Assembly (NCBI GenBank): GCA_044226195.1
Contig: JBGAHO010000001.1
Span: forward strand, 124,001 to 188,000
Reading direction: 5' to 3'
DNA from: RPQJ01 sp044226195
GTDB taxonomy: Bacteria; Pseudomonadota; Gammaproteobacteria; Steroidobacterales; Steroidobacteraceae
DNA length: 64,000 bases
Shown: piece by piece, positions 51,072 through 59,891 of the stretch
Layout of the letters: each line of letters starts with the position of its first letter
Position numbering within the stretch: position 1 is the first letter of the stretch
Program-made: the position numbers and the translations under genes
Notes under the pieces: generated by a model
Database searches by the model: none
What the model saw: only the letters and a program-made list of their open reading frames with translations
Told to the model about the DNA's origin: nothing

Positions 51072-52565
51072 TCACCCCAGGTGGACCCACGCCGACTTGG
51101 TCTGCGTGTAGTTGAGCAGGCCTTCGAGGCACTTGTCGCCGCCCTGCCCCGACTGCTTGTGGCCGAGGAACGGCGAGGTCGGGTCGCCGTGGTCGAAGCA
51201 GTTGACGTAGAGCGTGCCGGCCTCGAGGTTGCGCACGGCGACGTGGGCCTTGTTGAGGTTCGACGTCCACACCGACGCGGCGAGGCCGTAGATCGTGTCG
51301 TTGGCGACCTTGAGCGCGTGCTCGAGCCCGTCGACCTCGATCAGGGCCGCAACCGGTCCGAAGATCTCTTCCTGCGCGATGCACATGTCGTTGCGCACCT
51401 CGGTGAACAGCGTCGGGTTCACGTAGTAGCCCGGCCGGTCGGGGCAATCGCCGCCGAATGCGAGCCTGGCGCCCTCCTCGCGTCCCTTGGCGAGGTACCC
51501 CAGCACGCGCTCGTGCTGCTTCTTCGTCACCAGCGGGCCCATGTTGGTGTCGGGGTCGAGCGGGTCGCCCGCGACGTAGGCGCGCATGCCCCGTTCGATG
51601 AACTTCTCCGTGAACGCGCGCATGATCGGCTTGTCCACCAGCAGCCGCGAGCCCGCGCTGCAGACCTCGCCCATCACGCCGAAGATGCCGTTGATCGCGT
51701 ACGTGACGGCGCGGTCGAGATCCTCGAGGTCGGCGAGGAAGATCTGCGGCGACTTGCCGCCGCACTCGAGGCTCACGCGCTTCATGTTCGACTGGCCCGC
51801 GTACACGAGCATCCGCTTGCCGGTCGCCGTCGAGCCGGTGAACGAGATCTTCGCGACGTCGGGATGCAGCGCCAGCGGCGCGCCCGCATCGGCACCGAAG
51901 CCGTTGACGACGTTGAACACGCCCGCAGGGGCGCCGGCCTCGACGAACAACTGCGCCAGCAGCAGCGCCGACAGCGGCGCCTGCTCGGCCGGCTTCAGCA
52001 CCACGGTGTTGCCGGCCGCGAGGGCGGGCGCGATCTTCCACGCGATCTGCATCAGCGGGTAATTCCACGGCGTGATGCAGCCGACGACGCCGAGCGGCTC
52101 GCGCAGCGTGTAGTGGAACGCGTCCGAAGCCGTCGCGGTGACCGTGCCCTCGACCTTGTCCGACAACTCCGCGAAATACCGGAACGTGAGCGACGACTGC
52201 GGCACGTCGACATTGACCATGTCGCGCACCGGCTTGCCCATGCAGAGCGAGTCGAGCAGCACGAAGTCCGCCGCGTGCCGGTCGATCAGGTCCGCCAGCC
52301 GGTTCATGACGGCGAGCCGGTCACGCGGCGCCATGCGACGCCAGCGACCGTCGCGATGTGCGGCCCGCGCGCTCTGCACGGCCGCGTCGACGTCTGCCGC
52401 CTGGCCCGCGGCCACTTCGCACAGGGGCTGCGCGGTGGCCGGATTGACCACGGTGAAGCGCGGACCGCTGCCGGACACGTGCCGGCCGTCGATGTAGTGG
52501 CCCGTCGCGTACGCCAGCCGGGATGCCAGGGACTGCCAGTCGGCGCGGGTCTGCGGAAGCGTCAT
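51072..52565 (-). CDS. Aldehyde dehydrogenase, betaine-aldehyde-dehydrogenase-like
   Basis: The 497-residue NAD(P)-dependent ALDH has the catalytic C302 in GEVCSAGSR, the general base in LECGGKSPQIF, the oxyanion-hole Asn in TPWNYPLMQ and the cofactor motif FTGSTATGK. The C-terminal block KQSGQGGDKCLEGLLNYTQTK fits the BADH/PuuC/AldH branch. It would oxidise betaine aldehyde or gamma-aminobutyraldehyde-type substrates; the choline-type GMC oxidase elsewhere in the window and the neighbouring demethylases favour the former. It is the first gene of the six-gene minus-strand operon. Confidence 0.88.
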   Translation of the reverse strand: MTLPQTRADWQSLASRLAYATGHYIDGRHVSGSGPRFTVVNPATAQPLCEVAAGQAADVDAAVQSARAAHRDGRWRRMAPRDRLAVMNRLADLIDRHAADFVLLDSLCMGKPVRDMVNVDVPQSSLTFRYFAELSDKVEGTVTATASDAFHYTLREPLGVVGCITPWNYPLMQIAWKIAPALAAGNTVVLKPAEQAPLSALLLAQLFVEAGAPAGVFNVVNGFGADAGAPLALHPDVAKISFTGSTATGKRMLVYAGQSNMKRVSLECGGKSPQIFLADLEDLDRAVTYAINGIFGVMGEVCSAGSRLLVDKPIMRAFTEKFIERGMRAYVAGDPLDPDTNMGPLVTKKQHERVLGYLAKGREEGARLAFGGDCPDRPGYYVNPTLFTEVRNDMCIAQEEIFGPVAALIEVDGLEHALKVANDTIYGLAASVWTSNLNKAHVAVRNLEAGTLYVNCFDHGDPTSPFLGHKQSGQGGDKCLEGLLNYTQTKSAWVHLG

Positions 52566-52652
52566 GCGTCACCTCGAGGACGGTCGGCCGAGGACCGGCA
52601 GACCGGGCCGCAATTCTAAGCGACCGGACCCGGCTGCGCGCCTGTTCCGGCC

Positions 52653-52682
52653 GGGACAATCTTTTCCCGGTTGGTAGATAAT
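52653..52682 (+). promoter_or_regulatory. Candidate sigma-70 type promoter for the MttB-like operon
   Basis: GGGACA (52653-52658) and GATAAT (52677-52682) are separated by 18 bp within an AT-richer part of the 206-bp divergent region, about 90 bp before the MttB-like GTG. The -35 match is weak and the -10 match good. A promoter for the opposite operon must also lie here but is not evident. Confidence 0.3.
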
Positions 52683-52771
52683 TCTGTCGGCATGCAGCGG
52701 GCCGGTTATGACAGTCTAACCACCGCCCGGGCCCTGCCCGAACCGCCCGGGGCCGTGATACGGAGTCACCA

Positions 52772-54361
52772 GTGACTGACCAACCGACACCGGGTCGCCG
52801 ACCCTCCGGGCGCGATGCCCGGCGGGCCCAACGCTCGGCCCCCCTGCCCGACCACCTGCGTCCCGTGCGTCCCGGCATGGAGGCCGGCCGCTACCAGCCC
52901 CTGACCCGGACCGACATCGAGCAGATCCACCGCACGGCGCTGCGCCTGCTCGCGGAGGTGGGCCTCGCCGACGCTCCGGAGAGCGGCGTCGAGATCCTGA
53001 CCCGCGCGGGCTGCCAGATGTCGGACCGCGGCCGCCTGCTGTTTCCCGCCGGCCTGGTCGAGGACACGCTCGCCAAGGCGGCGCGGCGCTTCGTGCTGCA
53101 TGGCCAGGATCCTCGCCACGACCTGGAGCCCTGGGGCAAGCGGACGTATTTCGGCACCGCGGGCGCCGCCGTGAACATGGTGGACGTGCACGGGCACTAT
53201 CGCGAGTCGACGATCCGCGACCTCTTCGACATCGGCCGCATCGTGGACGTGATGGAGCACATCCACTTCTTCCAGCGTGCCGTCGTGCCGCGCGACATCC
53301 CCGACCCGTTCGAGATGGACTTCAACACCTGCTACGCGGCCGTGTCGAGCACGACCAAGCACGTGGGCAGCAGCTGGGTGCAGCCCGAGCACCTTGCGGC
53401 GTCGCTCGAAATGCTGCACGCCATCGCGGGCGGCGAGAAGCAGTGGCGTGAACGTCCGTTCGTCAGCCAGTCGAACTGCTTCGTCGTGCCGCCGATGAAG
53501 TTCGCGACGGATGCCTGCCGCTGCCTCGAAGTGGCGGTCCGCGGCGGCATGCCGGTCCTGTTGCTGTCGGCCGGCCAGGCCGGTGCGACGGCACCCGCCG
53601 CACTCGCCGGCGCACTCGCGCAGGAAGTGGCCGAGGTGCTGGCCGGGCTCGTGTACGTCAACGCGATCCAGCCGGGGCATCCGGCGATCTTCGGCACGTG
53701 GTGCTTCGTCTCCGACCTGCGCACCGGCGCGATGTCCGGCGGCAGTCCCGAGCAGGCGCTGCTGTCCGCGGCGGCGGGCCAGATGGCCCATTTTTACGAC
53801 CTCACCGGCGGCACGGCGTCCGGGATGACCGACTCGAAGGTGCCGGACGGCCAGGCCGGCGCCGAGAAGGCGCTCAACCACGCGCTGGTCGGCAACGCCG
53901 GCGCCAACCTGATCTACGAGTCCGCCGGCATGCACGCCAGCCTGCTTGGCTACTCGCTCGAGAGTCTCATCATCGACAACGACATCATCGGCGCGGCCCA
54001 GCGCACGATCAAAGGCATCGAGGTGAACGAGGAGCGGCTGTCCTTCGAGACCATCCGCGACGTGTGCCTCAACGGCCCGGGCCACTTCCTCGGCAGCGAG
54101 CAGACCCTGCAGCTGATGCAGACGGAGTACCTGTATCCGGGCGTCGGGGATCGCAAGAGCCCCAACGAGTGGACGGACCAGGGGGCACTCGATGTTGCCG
54201 CCCGCGCCGAGCAGAAAGTACGCGAGATCCTCGCGCACCATTACCCGGCGCACGTCGCCGAGGCCGTCGATGCCGAGATCCGTCGCCGCTGGCCGGTGAA
54301 GCTGCCGCGCGAGCAGATGCTGCCGGCCGCCGACGCCGCCCGACGCGTCGCCCGCGCCTGA
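52772..54361 (+). CDS. Trimethylamine/glycine-betaine methyltransferase family protein (MttB superfamily, non-pyrrolysine)
   Basis: The 529-residue protein has the MttB-family N-terminus (LTRTDIEQIHRTALRLLAEVG) and TIM-barrel features, for example TKHVGSSWVQPEH, SQSNCFVVPP and GHPAIFGTWCF, ending with the conserved GPGHFLGSEQTL. There is no in-frame TAG, so it is the type without pyrrolysine. Characterised non-Pyl members demethylate betaines or quaternary amines and pass the methyl group to a corrinoid protein. The GTG start at 52772 has ACGGAG upstream. It is the first gene of an operon with two dimethylglycine-dehydrogenase-like proteins. The substrate is inferred only. Confidence 0.85.
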   Translation: MTDQPTPGRRPSGRDARRAQRSAPLPDHLRPVRPGMEAGRYQPLTRTDIEQIHRTALRLLAEVGLADAPESGVEILTRAGCQMSDRGRLLFPAGLVEDTLAKAARRFVLHGQDPRHDLEPWGKRTYFGTAGAAVNMVDVHGHYRESTIRDLFDIGRIVDVMEHIHFFQRAVVPRDIPDPFEMDFNTCYAAVSSTTKHVGSSWVQPEHLAASLEMLHAIAGGEKQWRERPFVSQSNCFVVPPMKFATDACRCLEVAVRGGMPVLLLSAGQAGATAPAALAGALAQEVAEVLAGLVYVNAIQPGHPAIFGTWCFVSDLRTGAMSGGSPEQALLSAAAGQMAHFYDLTGGTASGMTDSKVPDGQAGAEKALNHALVGNAGANLIYESAGMHASLLGYSLESLIIDNDIIGAAQRTIKGIEVNEERLSFETIRDVCLNGPGHFLGSEQTLQLMQTEYLYPGVGDRKSPNEWTDQGALDVAARAEQKVREILAHHYPAHVAEAVDAEIRRRWPVKLPREQMLPAADAARRVARA

Positions 54362-54374
54362 CCCGGCCGCGACC

Positions 54375-56834
54375 ATGGCCCTGCCGAATCACGCGAACGT
54401 GGTCATCGTCGGCGGCGGCGTCGCCGGCTGCTCGATCGCGTATCACCTGACGAAGATCGGCATCACCGACGTCGTCCTGCTCGAACGCAGGCAACTCACC
54501 TGCGGCACGACCTGGCACGCCGCGGGGCTGGTCGGCCAGTTGCGGGCCACGCGCAACCTGACCGAGCTCGCCAAGTACACCGCCGACCTGTACCACGCGC
54601 TCGAGGCGGAAACCGGCCAGGCCACCGGCTTCAAGCAGAACGGCTCGATCAGCGTCGCCAAGACCGCCGCACGACTCGAGGAACTGAAGCGCGGCGCGTC
54701 GATGGGCAAGACGTTCGGGCTGCGCATCGACGAGCTGACGCCGGGCGAGATCAAGGAACGCTGGCCGCTGCTCGAGACCGGCGACCTCGTCGGCGGGATC
54801 TTCCTGCCGGGCGACGGCCAGACCAACCCGATCGACACCACGCAGGCGCTCGCCAAGGGCGCCAAGCAGCGCGGCGCGAAGATCTTCGAGAACACCCGGG
54901 TCACGCGCATCCGGGTCGAAAACGGTCGGGCGACCGGCGTGGAACTCGAAGACGGCTTCATCGCGGCCGATACGGTGGTGCTGTGCGCCGGCATGTGGTC
55001 GCATCGCCTCGCGGCAGACGTCGGCGTCGCCGTGCCACTGCACGCTGCCGAGCACTTCTACATCGTCACGGAGCCGATCGCGGACGTGCCGCGCAACCTG
55101 CCCGTGCTGCGCGTGCAGGACGAATGCGCGTACTACAAGGAAGATGCGGGCAAGCTGCTGATGGGCTGCTTCGAGCCGGTGGCCAAGCCCTGGGGCATGG
55201 ATGGCATCCCCGAGGACTTCTGCTTCGACTCGCTGCCCGAGGATTACGACCACTTCGAGCCGATCCTGAGCGCCGCGACGAAGCGCGTGCCGGTGCTCGC
55301 GAATGCGGGCATCCAGCTGTTCTTCAACGGTCCCGAGAGCTTCACGCCGGACGATCGCTATTACATCGGCGAAACGCCTGAGGTGAAGAACCTGTTCGTC
55401 GCCACGGGTTTCAACTCCGTCGGCATCGCGGCGAGCGGCGGCGTGGGCAAGGTGGTGGCGGACTGGATCCGCGACCGACGTCCACCGATGGACCTGGCGG
55501 ACGTCGACGTCCGTCGCGTGATGCCGTTCCAGGCCAACAAGCGCTACCTGCACGATCGCACGGTCGAGACACTGGGCCTGCTGTATGCAATGCACTGGCC
55601 CTACTACCAGTACCAGACGGCACGCGGCGCGCGGCGCACGCCGCTGCACGATCGCCTCGTCACGGCCGGTGCGTGCATGGGCGAGACCGCGGGCTGGGAG
55701 CGGCCGAACTGGTTTGCAGCGCCCGGATCGAAGCCGGCGTATGAGTATTCCTATGGCCGGCAGAACTGGTTCGATGCCTGCCGCGCGGAATGCGAAGCCG
55801 TGCGCGACGCGGTGGGCCTTTTCGACCAGACCTGCTTCGCCAAATTCCTGGTGCAGGGTCCGGACGCCTGCGCGATCCTGAATCGCCTGTCCACCGCGAA
55901 CCTCGACGTGCCGGCCGGTCGCATCGTCTACACGCAGTGGCTGAACGAGCGCGGGGGCATCGAGGCCGACCTGACGATCACCCGCCTCGGCCCGCAGGAG
56001 TTCATGGTCGTCACCTCGGCCGTCTGCCAGACGCGCGACTTCGCGTGGCTGAAGAAAGCCATCGAGGCGCATCCCGACGCGCGCTGCTGGGCCACGGACG
56101 TGACGGCCGGCATTGCGATGCTCGGCGTGATGGGCCCGCGCAGCCGGGAACTGCTGCAGACGCTGTCTGGCGCCGACCTCTCGAACGACGCGCATCCCTT
56201 CGGCTGGTCGCGCGAGATCGAGATCGGTTACGCGAAGGTCCGGGCGAGTCGCATCACCTACGTCGGCGAACTCGGCTGGGAGCTGTACTTCCCGGCGGAG
56301 CACTGCCTCGACGTCTACGAGCGGATCCTCGAAGCCGGCCGGCCGCTCGGCCTGCGTCACGCGGGCTATCACGCGATGGGCGCCTGCCGCGTCGAGAAGG
56401 GTTACAAGCACTGGGGCCACGATCTGGGCGACGAAGACACTCCCCTCGAATGCGGCCTCGGCTTCACCTGCGCGTGGGACAAGCCGGGCGGCTTCGTGGG
56501 ACGCGAGGCGGTGCTGGCGCAGAAGGCGTCGGGCCCGCTCAAGAAGCGACTCGTGCAGGTGATGCTCGAAGACGCGTCGCCCTCGGCGCCCCTGCTCTAC
56601 CACGAAGAGCCGATCGTGCGGGACGGCGTGATCGTGGGTTCCATCCGCTCGGGCGCCTGGGGCCACCGCGTCGGCCGATCGATCGGCATGGGTTACGTGA
56701 GTTGCGAGGCCGGCGTCACGCCGGAGTGGCTGGCGGGCGGCCGCTGGGAAGTCGAAGTCGCGTGCCGGCCGTTCGCCGCGCGCGTCCAGCTGCAGCCGTG
56801 GTACGACCCCGGCAACCAGCGCATCAGGAGTTGA
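54375..56834 (+). CDS. FAD- and folate-dependent dimethylglycine/sarcosine dehydrogenase-like protein (copy 1)
   Basis: The 819-residue protein joins an N-terminal DAO-type FAD domain (VVIVGGGVAGCSIAYHL) to GcvT aminomethyltransferase domains. H48 in TTWHAAG aligns with the histidine that carries FAD covalently in dimethylglycine dehydrogenase. The GcvT part has YTQWLNERGGIEADLT, YVGELGWELYF and CRVEKGYKHWGHD, the folate-binding region. It oxidises an N-methyl group and transfers the C1 unit to tetrahydrofolate. It starts 13 bp after the MttB-like gene and lies 7 bp before its paralogue. Confidence 0.88.
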   Translation: MALPNHANVVIVGGGVAGCSIAYHLTKIGITDVVLLERRQLTCGTTWHAAGLVGQLRATRNLTELAKYTADLYHALEAETGQATGFKQNGSISVAKTAARLEELKRGASMGKTFGLRIDELTPGEIKERWPLLETGDLVGGIFLPGDGQTNPIDTTQALAKGAKQRGAKIFENTRVTRIRVENGRATGVELEDGFIAADTVVLCAGMWSHRLAADVGVAVPLHAAEHFYIVTEPIADVPRNLPVLRVQDECAYYKEDAGKLLMGCFEPVAKPWGMDGIPEDFCFDSLPEDYDHFEPILSAATKRVPVLANAGIQLFFNGPESFTPDDRYYIGETPEVKNLFVATGFNSVGIAASGGVGKVVADWIRDRRPPMDLADVDVRRVMPFQANKRYLHDRTVETLGLLYAMHWPYYQYQTARGARRTPLHDRLVTAGACMGETAGWERPNWFAAPGSKPAYEYSYGRQNWFDACRAECEAVRDAVGLFDQTCFAKFLVQGPDACAILNRLSTANLDVPAGRIVYTQWLNERGGIEADLTITRLGPQEFMVVTSAVCQTRDFAWLKKAIEAHPDARCWATDVTAGIAMLGVMGPRSRELLQTLSGADLSNDAHPFGWSREIEIGYAKVRASRITYVGELGWELYFPAEHCLDVYERILEAGRPLGLRHAGYHAMGACRVEKGYKHWGHDLGDEDTPLECGLGFTCAWDKPGGFVGREAVLAQKASGPLKKRLVQVMLEDASPSAPLLYHEEPIVRDGVIVGSIRSGAWGHRVGRSIGMGYVSCEAGVTPEWLAGGRWEVEVACRPFAARVQLQPWYDPGNQRIRS

Positions 56835-56841
56835 TCCGCGA

Positions 56842-59265
56842 ATGAAGACGCATGCCCGGGTGGTCGTGATCGGCGGCGGCGCCGTCGGCTGCAGCGCCCT
56901 CTACCACCTCACGCAGCTCGGCATCACCGACGCGGTGCTGCTCGAGCGCGACGAGCTGACCGCCGGCTCCACCTGGCACGCGGCGGGCAACTGCCCGAAC
57001 TTCTCGACTTCGTGGAACGTCATCAAGCTGCAGCGGCACAGCACGAAGCTGTACGCGGGCCTGGCCGAGAAGGTCGGCTACGACATCAACTACCACATCA
57101 CCGGCAGCGTACGCCTCGCCCACACACGCGACCGGCTGGACGAGTTCAAGCACGTCCTCGCGCAGGCGCGCGCGCAGGGCATCGAGTTCGAGCTGCTGAC
57201 GCCCGACGAGGTCCGGCAGAAGCATCCGTTCGTCGAGACGCACGACATCCTGGCCGGGCTCTACGATCCCTACGACGGCGACATCGATCCCGCGCAGCTG
57301 ACGCAGGCGCTCGCCAAGGGCGCCCGCGATGCCGGCGCGGTGGTCCACCGCAACACCAAGGTCACCTCGATCCAGCGCACGCCGTCCGGCGAGTGGCGCA
57401 TCGAGACGAACAAGGGAACGATCACCTGCGAGAAGGTGATCAATGCCGCCGGCTACCGGGGCGGTGAAGTGGCTGCGATGGTCGGCGTCTACCTGCCCAT
57501 CGTCACCCTCGCCCACCAGTACCTCATCACCGAGGACATCCCGGCCCTCGTCGAGCGCGGCTCGGCGCGCGTGCCGCTGCTGCGCGACCCGGACGTCAGC
57601 TACTACATGCGCCAGGAACGCCACGGCCTGATCCTCGGGCCGTATGAATGGGGCGTGAAGGCGCACTGGCTCGACCGGATCCCCGACGAGTTCGCGCACC
57701 AGTTGTTCGACGACGACCTCGGGCGGCTCGAGAAGTACATCGAGGCGGCGTACGAGCGCGTGCCGATCCTCGGCAGCGCCGGCGTGAAGCGCGTGATCAA
57801 CGGCCCGATTCCCTACGCGCCCGATGGCAATCCGTTGATGGGCCCGCAACCCGGGCTACCGGGCTTCTACCACGCCTGTGCGTTCACCTTCGGCATCGCC
57901 CAGGCCGGTGGTGCCGGCAAGATCATCGCGGAATGGGTCGCGCACGGCGAGCCCGAGTGGGACGTGTGGCCGCTCGACTCGCGGCGCTACCTCGACTACG
58001 CCAACGACAAGTTCGTGCTCGCCAAGGCGCTCGAGACCTACCAGCACGAGTACGGCATCGGCTACCCGGCCGAGGAACGCCCGGCGGGCCGGCCCGCGAA
58101 AGCGTCGCCCGCCAATTTGCGGCTGGCCGCGAAGGGCGCGAAGTTCGGCGCCCGCGGCGGCTGGGAGCGCGCGGTGTATTTCCCCCACCCAGGGGACCCG
58201 ACGGAGCCGGAATGCTCGTTCCGCCGTCCCGCGTGGCATGCCGCGATCGCCCGCGAATGCGAAGCGGCGCACGAGCGCGTCGCCGTGCTCGACCTGCCGG
58301 GATTCACCAAGTTCGAAGTGACGGGACCGGGCGCGCCGGCGTGGCTCGACCACATGGTGGCGGGCGTGGTCCCGAAGGCCGGCCGCACGGCGCTCAATTA
58401 CTTCCTCAACGAGCGCGGCGGCATCGTCACCGAGATGACGTTGACGAACTTCGGTGAGGGCCGCTACTGGCTGATCAGCGCCGCGGCGGGCGAGAAGCAC
58501 GACGAGCACTGGCTGCGCGAGCACCTGCCCGCCGACGGCTCTGTGCGCATCGAGAACGTCTCGGCGCGCTACGGCTCGCTGATCGTGGTCGGACCGAAGT
58601 CGCGCGAACTTCTCGCGAAGCTGACTCCCGCCGACCTGTCGAACGAGGCATTCCCCTGGCTGGGCGTACGGACGATCGACATCGGCTACACCCGGGCGAT
58701 CGCGCTGCGCGTGAACTACGTGGGCGAGCTCGGCTGGGAACTGCACGTGCCCGTCGAGCACGTACTGTCGGTGTACGACCTGATCTGGGCCGCAGGCGAA
58801 CCGCTCGGCATCCACGATTACGGCCTGTACGCAATGGACAGCCTGCGCCTGGAGAAGTGCTATCGCTCGTGGAAGGCCGACCTCACGACGGAGTACACGC
58901 CGTTCATGGCGTCGCTCGACCGCTTCGTACGGCTCGACAAGCCGGGCGGCTTCATCGGACAGGAAGCACTGCGCAAGGAAGCGGCGCGTGGTCCCGTGGA
59001 GCGCTTCGTGCCGCTCATCGTGGACGCGGCGGACGCCGATGCCGCGGCAGTCTCGATCGTCTACGACGGTGACGAGCAGGTCGGGCTGGTGACGTCTGGC
59101 GGCTACGGTTACCGCCTCAAGCAGAGCATCGCGCTGGCCTATGTGCGCACTGACCTCGCCGTGCCCGGCCAGGAACTGCAGATCGAGATCCTCGGCGAGC
59201 GTCGTCGCGCCGTCGTCGGCCGCGAACCCCTCTTCGACCCCGACAACACCCGCCTGAGAAAATAG
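56842..59265 (+). CDS. FAD- and folate-dependent dimethylglycine/sarcosine dehydrogenase-like protein (copy 2)
   Basis: The 807-residue paralogue of the preceding gene has the same order: FAD motif VVVIGGGAVGCSALYHL, H46 in STWHAAG, then GcvT domains (NYFLNERGGIVTEMT, YVGELGWELHV, SLRLEKCYRSWKAD). The active-site side after the flavin histidine differs clearly (NCPNFSTSWN here, LVGQLRATRN in copy 1), so the two probably act on different N-methyl substrates. Its TAG stop lies inside the left arm of the REP-type hairpin at 59260-59318, which therefore sets its C-terminus (LRK). Confidence 0.88.
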   Translation: MKTHARVVVIGGGAVGCSALYHLTQLGITDAVLLERDELTAGSTWHAAGNCPNFSTSWNVIKLQRHSTKLYAGLAEKVGYDINYHITGSVRLAHTRDRLDEFKHVLAQARAQGIEFELLTPDEVRQKHPFVETHDILAGLYDPYDGDIDPAQLTQALAKGARDAGAVVHRNTKVTSIQRTPSGEWRIETNKGTITCEKVINAAGYRGGEVAAMVGVYLPIVTLAHQYLITEDIPALVERGSARVPLLRDPDVSYYMRQERHGLILGPYEWGVKAHWLDRIPDEFAHQLFDDDLGRLEKYIEAAYERVPILGSAGVKRVINGPIPYAPDGNPLMGPQPGLPGFYHACAFTFGIAQAGGAGKIIAEWVAHGEPEWDVWPLDSRRYLDYANDKFVLAKALETYQHEYGIGYPAEERPAGRPAKASPANLRLAAKGAKFGARGGWERAVYFPHPGDPTEPECSFRRPAWHAAIARECEAAHERVAVLDLPGFTKFEVTGPGAPAWLDHMVAGVVPKAGRTALNYFLNERGGIVTEMTLTNFGEGRYWLISAAAGEKHDEHWLREHLPADGSVRIENVSARYGSLIVVGPKSRELLAKLTPADLSNEAFPWLGVRTIDIGYTRAIALRVNYVGELGWELHVPVEHVLSVYDLIWAAGEPLGIHDYGLYAMDSLRLEKCYRSWKADLTTEYTPFMASLDRFVRLDKPGGFIGQEALRKEAARGPVERFVPLIVDAADADAAAVSIVYDGDEQVGLVTSGGYGYRLKQSIALAYVRTDLAVPGQELQIEILGERRRAVVGREPLFDPDNTRLRK

Positions 59266-59318
59266 GGGACATTCCTCTTTTCGAGGAATGCCGAAGAAAA
59301 GAGGAATGTCCCCTATTT
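59260..59318. repeat. REP-type hairpin with 23-bp perfect arms between convergent operons
   Basis: Arms 59260-59282 and 59296-59318 are exact reverse complements (23 of 23), with a 13-base loop. The arm core reads AATAGGGGACATTCCTC, of the GGGGACA...TTTTC class of REP palindromes mobilised by RAYT (Y1) transposases. The AAATAG at each outer edge supplies the last Lys codon and the TAG stop of both converging genes. It probably also works as a bidirectional transcription terminator. Confidence 0.85.
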
Positions 59319-59891
59319 ATGGTGGGGGCGCGCCGGCGCGGGGGCCGAAGGATACTTCTCGCGGGCGATCGCGGCGAGCAACTCGACGACGTAGCGGCTG
59401 TACGAGCGCCACACCTCGACGTGGAACACGTCGGGCGCCGTTCGCCAGAGCACGACCTCGGCCTTGGCGAACACGGTGCGCGTGCACATCCCGACCGGGA
59501 AGGCCTCGACGTGCAACGGCAGCGGGCACTGCGCCTCGAGCAACCATTCGGCGTGCGCGCCGACGATCTCGAACGCCACCTGTCGATGGCTCACGTCCAC
59601 CAGCGAGTGCGGCTCGGCGCCCAGGGCCGCGCTGATCTCGGCGGCAATCGCGCCCTCCGTCCCTTCCGGCGCCAGCAGCAGGAACTCGTCGGGTCCCAGC
59701 CACAGGGCGTGTCGCTGACCCGCGCTCGCCGCACGACAGGCCGTCGTGGGCAAGGAGACGCCGAACGCGCGACCCGCCGACGCCTGCGCGGCGGAACCGC
59801 CCCGGAAGATGAATCGCGTCAGCGGGCCGCGCTCGCCCAGCCACGGCGCGGATTCGAACTGTACGCCCTGGCGGGCTGCGACTTCAGCCAT
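59313..59891 (-). CDS. soxG: Sarcosine oxidase gamma subunit
   Basis: The 192-residue protein has the SoxG pattern FGVSLPTTACRAASAGQRHALWLGPDEFLLLAP, HSLVDVSHRQVAFEIVG, and EAQCPLPLHVEAFPVGMCTRT followed by KAEVVLWR; these blocks are given here in short parts. It is the structural subunit of the heterotetrameric SoxBDAG enzyme, which oxidises sarcosine to glycine with formation of 5,10-methylene-THF. It overlaps the soxA stop by 8 bp. Its last codons and stop come from the REP-type repeat (ending PHHK). Confidence 0.9.
   Translation of the reverse strand: MAEVAARQGVQFESAPWLGERGPLTRFIFRGGSAAQASAGRAFGVSLPTTACRAASAGQRHALWLGPDEFLLLAPEGTEGAIAAEISAALGAEPHSLVDVSHRQVAFEIVGAHAEWLLEAQCPLPLHVEAFPVGMCTRTVFAKAEVVLWRTAPDVFHVEVWRSYSRYVVELLAAIAREKYPSAPAPARPHHK

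Noticed and set aside
52772..54361. Pyrrolysine-type MttB with readthrough
   Set aside because: The frame has no internal TAG and no pyl genes are near; it is the non-pyrrolysine type.
54069..56666. 865-codon minus-strand frame across the first dimethylglycine-dehydrogenase-like gene
   Set aside because: Antisense shadow; the plus-strand gene has full FAD and GcvT motifs.
59260..59318. Simple intrinsic terminator
   Set aside because: The perfect 23-bp arms with the GGGGACA...TTTTC signature are longer and more specific than a terminator stem; a REP-type element explains it better, although it may also terminate transcription.
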